The notes under the pieces are model-generated. The model did not search any database. It saw only the letters and a list, made by a program, of their open reading frames with translations, and had not been told where the DNA came from. The translations under genes were made by a program, and so were the position numbers. Shown piece by piece: positions 1 through 6,830 of a stretch of DNA of 11,584 bases (within the stretch, counting starts at the first letter, position 1; each line of letters opens with the position of its first letter). The DNA comes from an uncultured Clostridia bacterium (GTDB lineage Bacteria; Bacillota; Clostridia; HGM11327). The stretch covers positions 1-11,584 of the forward strand of contig CAJLXE010000035.1 in NCBI GenBank assembly GCA_905210525.1. Direction: 5' to 3'.

Positions 1-332
1 AAGAAAGCCACCCCCTGCTGCCTTTCAAAATTTTCCATAAAGCTCATCTGATGCTCATGTATATTTTGAAGCGGGAATGTCCGTGTTCTGCACTCTTTTG
101 CGTCAAAACAGACAGGTATTCCCTGCACCGCACCTATATAATCAACCGTACTTTTCTGTTCAAAATAGGCAAGTGTTATATGTCTTGTCTGCTTATCAAT
201 TTCTATCGGCGTTATGGGTGTCGGTATTTTCTGCACAAGTGCCAGATTTTCCTGACTGTATTTCTGATTTGTAAAATTTACAGCCTCCTCAAGCATTGAA
301 CCTCTGAGCCCTCTCGAATTCCATGCTCCCAT
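1..332 (-). CDS. recU: Holliday junction resolvase RecU, 5' part (runs off the left edge)
   Basis: The minus strand from ATG at 330-332 encodes 110 residues before the window ends. The protein starts MGAWNSRGLRGS and carries the RecU hallmarks: an RGxxxE-type N-terminal segment, KIPTPITP (residues 35-42), the STVDYIG motif with D64, the D77-A-K79-E nuclease motif, and FPLQNIHEHQ (86-95). RecU is a dimeric PD-(D/E)XK nuclease that resolves Holliday junctions during recombination and segregation in Bacillota. D64 and the D77xK79 pair fit the metal-binding core; position 77 is Asp where B. subtilis RecU has Glu. The start is fixed by a strong GAGGAGG ribosome binding site just upstream (about 338-344). 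Only the N-terminal half is visible, so I cannot say whether the gene is intact. It is probably a chromosomal housekeeping gene flanking the defence block, though phages and conjugative elements also carry recU. Confidence 0.9.
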   Translation of the reverse strand, partial: MGAWNSRGLRGSMLEEAVNFTNQKYSQENLALVQKIPTPITPIEIDKQTRHITLAYFEQKSTVDYIGAVQGIPVCFDAKECRTRTFPLQNIHEHQMSFMENFERQQGVAF

Positions 333-346
333 AACATCCTCCTCTC

Positions 347-398
347 TTTATCAATATCCGATTAAAAAATCTTTTATTCTAAAAAATTTTTATCAATA
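347..398. repeat. 10-base direct repeat in the spacer between the DUF4365 gene and recU
   Basis: The ten bases TTTATCAATA occur at 347-356 and again at 389-398 in an otherwise AT-rich spacer (333-417). The copies flank the junction between recU and the defence block. They could be chance in AT-rich DNA or a minor duplication. No convincing intrinsic terminator is seen in this spacer, only A/T-only complementary runs, so defence-operon transcripts may read into recU, which lies on the same strand. Confidence 0.3.
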
Positions 399-417
399 CC
401 CAGTCCGCCCAGTATCT

Positions 418-1248
418 TTAGAAATTCTTTTGGCAATTCCGCTTGAAATACTTTGTTTTTATATTTAGTAAAGCTTGTTCATAAGCCACCCCTAAAGACA
501 ACTTAGAAAATCTATTGTTTTTCATATTCAATAGAAGTGCCGACACGCATAATAAATTAAGATTATCCAATATTCTTGAGGAAATAGAATCTCGTGTATT
601 ATTAACTATATCGTATCGATTAATGGCATCTTCAATTTTAGCATTGCTTACTTCAAGAATCCGTAAAGCATCTTCAATTGAATATTCTTGATTTTCCAAG
701 TGGTTAACAAATTTATGATGCTCGGTTAAGGATTCAAGTTTTCGGCAAAAATCATCTATACTTTTCTTAGTGTCAAATATTTCTTCCTCCGGGGCAAAAG
801 TAATCTGAGTGCTGTCTTTATTAAAATCAATTGTAGAAATAAATTCCATAGACATATATTTCCAAAACACTCGCTTTTTACCGCGTTCGTCTGGATTTAA
901 TACAACAAATAATATTCCGGGATCGGCAGTAACGGTTTGGTGTATATATGCAGGGAATGCCAAACTTTTAAGGGAATATTTTATTGATCCATCAGACTCT
1001 TGGATATAATTATGAGTACCCTTAATTTGCACACAAAAACATTGCAACGGGCGTCTTGAAATTAACGGATTTGGAACAAATTCAAATATACCATCTGTAT
1101 TTGGCCATTTATCGTTGCAAGAAAAATCGGTATTGATTTTTCCGTCGGAAATTAAAAATGATTCCAAAGTAGTAACGGCCGCTCTATCTTCCGCAGATCT
1201 TTCCGAATGTGTTTTAAGATGACGTTCTATAATGTCAAAATCCGTCAT
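418..1248 (-). CDS. DUF4365-type (PD-(D/E)XK nuclease-like) protein, last gene of the hsd operon
   Basis: This 276-residue protein has an N-terminal domain resembling DUF4365, a restriction-endonuclease-like fold found in many defence loci. Visible elements are an early helix with E29, then D52 in NTDGIFEFV, then FCVQIKGT with Q74 and K76. This gives the E...D...QxK order expected of a PD-(D/E)XK core with Gln in place of the usual Glu/Asp. A hydrophobic strand (GILFVVLNPD, 111-120) follows, as in that family. Residues from about 160 to 276 are mainly helical and I do not recognise them. The gene starts 14 bases after the hsdR stop with an AGGAG site, so it is translated from the same message. 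It is much more AT-rich than hsdR. It may be a DNA- or RNA-cleaving accessory of the R-M system. Family assignment is fairly secure; activity and target are inference. Confidence 0.7.
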   Translation of the reverse strand: MTDFDIIERHLKTHSERSAEDRAAVTTLESFLISDGKINTDFSCNDKWPNTDGIFEFVPNPLISRRPLQCFCVQIKGTHNYIQESDGSIKYSLKSLAFPAYIHQTVTADPGILFVVLNPDERGKKRVFWKYMSMEFISTIDFNKDSTQITFAPEEEIFDTKKSIDDFCRKLESLTEHHKFVNHLENQEYSIEDALRILEVSNAKIEDAINRYDIVNNTRDSISSRILDNLNLLCVSALLLNMKNNRFSKLSLGVAYEQALLNIKTKYFKRNCQKNF

Positions 1249-1262
1249 AATAAATCTCCTGT

Positions 1263-4200
1263 TTAGTTATATTTCTTAAAATTCTCGGCTTGGGCGATTA
1301 CTTTGTCTATCGCTTCGGGTTGACCGTCGGGCGGATAGCCGTTGTTTACAAGCAGTACGATTAAATCGCGCGCCAATTTACTGCGTATGTCGGAACGAAG
1401 CGACCAATTCGCATATTGAATTTTATCGTCTACAATCGGCTTCATCTTTTTCGCGAGATCCAAACATCGCTCGTTAGAATACTCATCCTTAAATCCGTAT
1501 TTGTCGCGTACGCTGATCAAAACATCATAAAAAATTTTTTCTTCGATTGAAATACCGAGTTTTTCAAATGATGTTTGGTCTTCTTTCAAATCGTTCAAAA
1601 TGTCGATGATTTTGTCGCACAAATCGTCCATAAAATCGGCAACAACTTCGCTTGTGAAAATGAGCTTATCTCGATTGTTATACGCATCGACCACACGCCT
1701 TAAGCGTTCGTCAAACTCCAACGATTTTACTTTGTTCGTTCTGCCGTAACTTAAGATAGCTTTGCGCAAGAGTTTGAGTAGGGCATTAAACTTGGTGATC
1801 GGCATTTTTACATTGTTGAGTTCGCGCAAAAACTCTTCGCTGAACAAATCTATCGTCGCATTGTCGTCGAAGATATTTTCCACTCCCGTACAAGTAATGG
1901 CTTTTCTTACCATTTCTTCCACAACGCCGTTCATAATTTCGGCATCAGGGGCGTCGCCGATTGTTTGCTTGTAAATAATCGAACGGATAGCCAGATAAAA
2001 TTGCGCTTTCGCAATTTCCACTTGTGTTAAATCGCCCGTAGGGAATACAATTTGATACGCACTTTTTAGCCTTCTGGACAATCCCATAAAGCGCGTTTGC
2101 ATTTCTTTATCGCATTGCACATATTCAGCCGCGTCGTTCAAACAATATAAGCGTTCGAGCGGCGAACCGATATAATACCGAGTCGCATTGAAATTTATCA
2201 TCAACTCATCGAGCATGGCAAGATGATTACGGAAAATTCCGAGCGTGATATTTATCTCGTCGATAGGGCTTTCCTGCGGACTGCCGTATTTTTTGACGGC
2301 TTCCAACATATCGTTTTTAATACCGATGTAGTCCAAAATTAAGCCTTTGTCTTTGCCTTCGAACACACGGTTGACACGAGAAATCGTTTGAATAAGCGTA
2401 TGTTTCTGCAACGGCTTATTAATATACATAACCGCAAGCGACGGTACATCGAATCCCGTAATCCACATATCAACCACAATAGCGATGCGGAAATTGGAAT
2501 TGTCGTCCTTGAACTGACTGTCAAGCATTTTGCGGTATGCGCTTGTTCCGCAAAGCGCGAAAAGTTCACGATTGCTCTTTTTGTCGTCTTTACCCTGCGT
2601 CGCCACAAGATTGATTTTGGGCAATGCTTCCAATTTGTCAAGCTGTTCTTTTGTCAGCACGCTTTCGTTTTCAGCTTTTCTTGCAACTCCCCAATCGGCG
2701 CGAATGGACAATATTTCTTTTAATAGCTTAAAGGCAAGAAGTCTGTCGGCGCAAACGATCATCGCTTTTTGCACGATATTCGGCTTTTCGGCGCAAAGCG
2801 TTTCGTAATGTGTAACAATATCGTTTGCCAACCGTTTCAATACGTCGGGATGGCGCAAGATAGCCGAGATATGCGACATTGCTTTTTGACTTTCTTCGAT
2901 TTGCTCGGGGGTAGAACCTTGCTCGGCGCACTTGTTGTAATACTTTTGAATTTCTTTCGCCTGTTCTTCGGATAACAAGACTCTTGCAAGTCGCGGCTCG
3001 TAAGAAATACGCACGGTAATTCCGTCGTCGCTCGCTTCCTTCATAGTGTAACTATCCACAATATCACCGAATACCGCAACCGATTCGTCGATAGGCGTGC
3101 CGGTAAAACCACAGTATGTAGCGTTCGGAAAACTCCAACGCAAATACTGCGCAAAACCGTATGTATTTACAAGTCCGTTATCCGTCTTTTTCAGTTTACT
3201 GCCGAGACTTAACTGCGTTCTGTGTGCCTCGTCGGATATGCAGAAAATATTATCGCGTTCGGACAAAAGCCCCGTCGTTTCGCAGAACTTCTGAATGGTG
3301 GTGATATACACGCCGCCGCTTTCGTTTGCGAGCAAAGTGGTTTTCAAATCTTCTCGACTTTCCAAACTACGTACATTTTCATCGCAAAGAAATTGTTTCG
3401 CGGTTACAAACTTTTTGGATGTTTGGTCGTCCAAATCCTCGCGATCGACTAAAATAAGCATAGTGGGGTTATGGAATTCTTCACGGTGGTATTTTGCGAG
3501 CATACGGCACAGAAAAAGCATTGTATAAGTTTTACCGCAACCCGTCGCCCCGAAATATATGCCGCCTTTGCCGTCGCCCAAAGGTTTTTTGTGTTCTTTC
3601 AGGCTTGCGAGCATTTTATTTGCCGCAAAATATTGCGGATAGCGGCAAACGATAACTTCTTCTTTGTCGCTGTTATCCGAATAAAGCACAAAATCCCGCA
3701 AAATAGAAATAATACGGTCTTTGGCAAATACGCCCTTTATCATGGTAAATAGCGAACTTATGCCGTTTGAAACTTTGTCTTGTTCGTTCGCTTTGTTCCA
3801 AGCATAATAAAATTCGTATGGCGTAAATATACTTCCAAGTCGCGTATTCGCACCGTCAGAAATAACAGATAAAAAGCAATATTTGAGTGCGTTTGGAATA
3901 TCCAAAGTATAATATTTTGTAATTTGCGTCCAAGCGTCGTGAATGGTGGTGTCTTCTTTTATAGCGGACTTAAATTCCCAGATTGCAACGGGTATACCGT
4001 TTATGTATACAAGTAAATCGGGAATGCGGGTATGCACGCCTTTAATGACCAACTGATTGACTACTTTAAATTTGTTCTGCGTATAATCGTCGTAGTTGAT
4101 AAAATCAATATGTAACGCAAGTTTTTCCGCATCGTCGCGCACAAGGTCGAACCCGTTGTTGATTTCCCAAAAGGTTTCTTTGTTGCCCGAATAAAGCGGC

Positions 4201-4439
4201 ATAGAGGAGATAAGCGCAATACGGTTGATTATCTTCTGTATTTCGCTTTCGGATAGCTTTTCTTTCTCATATCGCTCGACTAAATAGGCTCGCAAATCAC
4301 ATTCTAACAAAACGTCTTCGTACCGGCGTTCTATCTCGGCGCCGTGAACGTAAGTATAGCCTTGCTCTTTAAATAATTCGATGATTGCGCTTTCAAGTTC
4401 CGCTTCGTTAAATTGTCCTTTTGTAAAATGGTAGGTCAT
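1263..4439 (-). CDS. hsdR: Type I restriction enzyme R subunit (HsdR)
   Basis: This is a 1058-residue, apparently complete motor and nuclease subunit of a type I restriction-modification enzyme. The N-terminal nuclease domain shows D141 in IPDLLVYING, E155-F-K157 in IWEFKS and the QxxxY motif (Q172 to Y176). The SF2 helicase core shows Walker A GATGCGKT (297-304), DEAH (403-406), TGTP (446-449), a motif V-like segment with WITGFDVPSL (about 659-668) and motif VI QTISRVNRV (684-692). A helical C-terminal region, which would bind the methylase core, follows to the end. With HsdM and HsdS it recognises unmodified sites, translocates DNA by ATP hydrolysis and cuts at a distance. The gene starts 10 bases after the kinase stop behind a purine-rich site containing six G's (complement of 4444-4449). 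No frameshift or missing catalytic residue is seen. Confidence 0.97.
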   Translation of the reverse strand: MTYHFTKGQFNEAELESAIIELFKEQGYTYVHGAEIERRYEDVLLECDLRAYLVERYEKEKLSESEIQKIINRIALISSMPLYSGNKETFWEINNGFDLVRDDAEKLALHIDFINYDDYTQNKFKVVNQLVIKGVHTRIPDLLVYINGIPVAIWEFKSAIKEDTTIHDAWTQITKYYTLDIPNALKYCFLSVISDGANTRLGSIFTPYEFYYAWNKANEQDKVSNGISSLFTMIKGVFAKDRIISILRDFVLYSDNSDKEEVIVCRYPQYFAANKMLASLKEHKKPLGDGKGGIYFGATGCGKTYTMLFLCRMLAKYHREEFHNPTMLILVDREDLDDQTSKKFVTAKQFLCDENVRSLESREDLKTTLLANESGGVYITTIQKFCETTGLLSERDNIFCISDEAHRTQLSLGSKLKKTDNGLVNTYGFAQYLRWSFPNATYCGFTGTPIDESVAVFGDIVDSYTMKEASDDGITVRISYEPRLARVLLSEEQAKEIQKYYNKCAEQGSTPEQIEESQKAMSHISAILRHPDVLKRLANDIVTHYETLCAEKPNIVQKAMIVCADRLLAFKLLKEILSIRADWGVARKAENESVLTKEQLDKLEALPKINLVATQGKDDKKSNRELFALCGTSAYRKMLDSQFKDDNSNFRIAIVVDMWITGFDVPSLAVMYINKPLQKHTLIQTISRVNRVFEGKDKGLILDYIGIKNDMLEAVKKYGSPQESPIDEINITLGIFRNHLAMLDELMINFNATRYYIGSPLERLYCLNDAAEYVQCDKEMQTRFMGLSRRLKSAYQIVFPTGDLTQVEIAKAQFYLAIRSIIYKQTIGDAPDAEIMNGVVEEMVRKAITCTGVENIFDDNATIDLFSEEFLRELNNVKMPITKFNALLKLLRKAILSYGRTNKVKSLEFDERLRRVVDAYNNRDKLIFTSEVVADFMDDLCDKIIDILNDLKEDQTSFEKLGISIEEKIFYDVLISVRDKYGFKDEYSNERCLDLAKKMKPIVDDKIQYANWSLRSDIRSKLARDLIVLLVNNGYPPDGQPEAIDKVIAQAENFKKYN

Positions 4440-4449
4440 AGCTCCCCCC

Positions 4450-5700
4450 TTAAATCAATAGAAATGCTTGTCGCATTTCATCTAATGACTGAAATCTCTT
4501 TGTTTTATCAGGATTAGTTCCTTGTAATAAATATAATTTAAGTTTTTCTTCCTTCAAATTATCAAAATTTGTTTTTCCAGTCATAACAAAAATAATTACT
4601 TGCGTCAAAGCGTAAATCTCATGAAGAATATTATAGTTCTTAAAACCTGTTATCTTTAATGTAGGGTCGTTAAAATAACCCTTAATATCCGTACTATCGC
4701 TTGTAAGTTCGCTTTCTACTTCCTTTACAAGTCCGAAATCCGATATCTTAATTATCACCGAATCATCATATTGTTTTACAAGGATATTTTTGGGGCAAAT
4801 GTCTCTATGTAAAAAACCTTGTGAATGAATATATTCATATGCATTAAATAATTGTAATGATATTTTTCTACGTTGTTTTTTTTCAATTGAAGCATTGGTT
4901 TTTTTAATATATTGTTCAAGAGTACAGTCCATAAGCTCCATAGTGTATTGGTTTTTTACTGTATCATAGTTATAAACATCCAAAATATATGGAGAATTTA
5001 ACTTTTTCATATCTTCAAATTCGCGCTTAAAACGAATTAGTTCTTTCTCGTCTAAATCTTTTTTTGCTCTTTTCAAAGCATACCATTTATCATATCTGGC
5101 ATCATAATATTTATAAACTTGTGCATAAGAGCCGCCGCCAATCAGTTTTAATTCAGCATAAACAGGTTCAGTAGCGGAATCTGTTTCAATATGATCAATT
5201 TCTCTAAAACTATAAATTGAGCGTCCTGATATGTGACTTTTTTCATATAATTCATATCCGTCACAATTTAATAATTCATTAAATTTTTTCAAATATACTC
5301 GCCACGGTTGCTTTTCATCTCTAACTGCTGGATGTAACATTTCACATAAAAAGTTAAGCAACGGTTCGTCATCATTGCCATTTGTCAAACAAAATCTTGA
5401 GTCAGAAAATACCCAGCAATATTCCCAATCATCATTGTTCAATGTATGTTGTACAATATCTCCATAAGCGTTAGAAAATCGCTGGTCATTTGATGGCATA
5501 TTTTCTAATGGATATAATCTTTCCAAAAACTCTATTTCATTTAATCTTCCATAATATGACATTTTTACATCAACATTTGTTTCTTGAACTGATGCACCGT
5601 TTATACTCGATATACCAACGATATAACTTTGTTTAACTGTAAAGCCGTCTCTTATAATATCCAAGATGTCGCGTCTTGTGATTTCACTTATTTTTTTCAA
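4450..5700 (-). CDS. AbiJ-like N-terminal domain fused to a Ser/Thr protein kinase-like domain
   Basis: I place the start at TTG 5698-5700 (416 residues). It has an AAAGGAG site six bases upstream and lies 11 bases after the hsdS stop. The longer frame from ATG 5749-5751 overlaps hsdS by 40 bases and has no comparable site. Residues 1 to about 165 resemble an AbiJ-type N-terminal domain: FLERLYPL, PSNDQRF (69-75), NNDDWEYCWVFSDSRF, HPAVR (123-127), then GYELYEKS and GRSIYSFR (159-166). A kinase domain follows: glycine loop GGGSYAQV (188-195), YALK with K210, a helix C Glu (E227 or E229), HRD (298-300) with N305, and DFG (321-323). The catalytic-loop position that is usually Lys is Cys302, and the activation segment lacks a normal APE. 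It is AT-rich relative to its neighbours. It may be a phosphorylating abortive-infection effector or regulator tied to the R-M complex; the substrate is unknown. Confidence 0.82.
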   Translation of the reverse strand: MKKISEITRRDILDIIRDGFTVKQSYIVGISSINGASVQETNVDVKMSYYGRLNEIEFLERLYPLENMPSNDQRFSNAYGDIVQHTLNNDDWEYCWVFSDSRFCLTNGNDDEPLLNFLCEMLHPAVRDEKQPWRVYLKKFNELLNCDGYELYEKSHISGRSIYSFREIDHIETDSATEPVYAELKLIGGGSYAQVYKYYDARYDKWYALKRAKKDLDEKELIRFKREFEDMKKLNSPYILDVYNYDTVKNQYTMELMDCTLEQYIKKTNASIEKKQRRKISLQLFNAYEYIHSQGFLHRDICPKNILVKQYDDSVIIKISDFGLVKEVESELTSDSTDIKGYFNDPTLKITGFKNYNILHEIYALTQVIIFVMTGKTNFDNLKEEKLKLYLLQGTNPDKTKRFQSLDEMRQAFLLI

Positions 5701-5706
5701 CTGATA

Positions 5707-5713
5707 CTCCTTT
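5707..5713 (-). promoter_or_regulatory. Ribosome binding site that fixes the kinase start at TTG
   Basis: On the minus strand AAAGGAG (complement of 5707-5713) lies six bases before TTG 5698-5700. It overlaps the hsdS stop codon (5712-5714), the usual arrangement for tightly coupled genes. It favours a TTG start over the upstream in-frame ATG at 5749-5751. Confidence 0.75.
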
Positions 5714-6830
5714 ATATTTTCTCCAATGAACTTTTGATTAAAATAGGGCAAAGGTCTTTGATTTGTGCTTTAAGTTTTTCGTTGATTTCTTTGCGGGCTC
5801 TGTATTGATTGTAAATATTCGCTATGGATTGTTGTGTAGTTATATCGGGGATAGGAATTTCAATTTCATAAAATCTATCCATATCAAGATTTGCGCGAAT
5901 GCTTCCGTCGCTGACAAACCAACCATATCTATCGATTTCACTTCTAGAAAACCAAAGCATAAAATATTCGGGCAACACTTTATCAACATTTGCTTCCAAA
6001 ACAGTATAAGCAGGAGAAATAATAGTAGGAGTATTGTCTTTATATAATGCAATACGAATGCATTTATCCCTGCCTGTTTGCATGCCGCTAAATGCAAATT
6101 GCCCTTTTTTTACAATTTTATAATTTCGTATGCTTTCATTTTGAACATCGGCATTTGAGGGCATGAAATCTTTTGTTATATTGATACCTTGTACTTGTGT
6201 AATTTTGCCTTCTTTATTACGATTATCAACTTCTTGTACTAATTGAGCAACATTGATATACGTTGCTTCATGCTTAACTTTGTCAATAAAGCCGTCGCAG
6301 ACGAGTTTCAAATCATCGAGGCCTTTTTCGTAAGCCTTTTGATTTGCAACCATGGCATAATAAATATCCACATATTTTTGTTGCACTTTGATAGGGGGGA
6401 GTGATATGTCTATATCGCACATTTCTTCCCAAGCAAAAGTTTCCCGCGCCGAACCCCAAGAATTGAAACGTGAATACCTATCAAATTCTGGGCGGTTAAA
6501 ATACATAAAGAGATAGTCAGCCAACAATATGTCATATCGCTTAACGGTAAAAACGATATAGGAAGACGATACTATATAAGTTTCCGCAGAGGTGTTGTGT
6601 GCGATGGTAATTTTCTCTCCATTGCGAGATGTGGTAGGCACATACGCAAAATAATCGGGTTTCACCAAAATATACGGACGTAACGACACTCCGTCCATAT
6701 CGGCTTTGGTTTCTATGAAAGATTTTTGAATCGATATACCTTTAACGCTTTCTAATGAATAATTTTCATTTGTATTCCGTGCATCGCAAAGCTCTATCAA
6801 ATCTCCCAATTTGTATTTACTCAATGTCAT
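5712..6830 (-). CDS. hsdS: Type I restriction enzyme specificity subunit (HsdS)
   Basis: This 372-residue subunit has the classic two-half layout, each half a target recognition domain (TRD) followed by a helical conserved spacer. TRD1 spans about 1-150 and TRD2 about 190-330. The halves are visibly homologous in direct repeat. YLFMYFNRPEFDRY (106-119) parallels YFMLWFSRSEIDRY (289-302), and the stretch around 141-182 (ISLPPI then QQKYVDIY) parallels 324-365 (IPIPDI then QQSIANIY). GISIQKSF in TRD1 matches GINITKDF in TRD2. HsdS sets the bipartite DNA target and bridges two HsdM copies. The ATG overlaps the end of hsdM by 14 bases, with an AAGGGG site inside hsdM. Length is somewhat short for a two-TRD subunit but complete. 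There is no second hsdS, inverted TRD copy or recombinase nearby, so no sign of shuffling. The target sequence cannot be read from the protein. Confidence 0.95.
   Translation of the reverse strand: MTLSKYKLGDLIELCDARNTNENYSLESVKGISIQKSFIETKADMDGVSLRPYILVKPDYFAYVPTTSRNGEKITIAHNTSAETYIVSSSYIVFTVKRYDILLADYLFMYFNRPEFDRYSRFNSWGSARETFAWEEMCDIDISLPPIKVQQKYVDIYYAMVANQKAYEKGLDDLKLVCDGFIDKVKHEATYINVAQLVQEVDNRNKEGKITQVQGINITKDFMPSNADVQNESIRNYKIVKKGQFAFSGMQTGRDKCIRIALYKDNTPTIISPAYTVLEANVDKVLPEYFMLWFSRSEIDRYGWFVSDGSIRANLDMDRFYEIEIPIPDITTQQSIANIYNQYRARKEINEKLKAQIKDLCPILIKSSLEKI

Noticed and set aside
51..299. Plus-strand open frame at the left edge
   Set aside because: It is antisense to recU, whose reading frame has clear family motifs and a strong ribosome binding site.
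5712..6830. Possible phase-variable, shuffling hsdS
   Set aside because: There is a single hsdS copy, no inverted TRD repeats at DNA level and no recombinase gene nearby. The internal repeat is the normal two-half structure.
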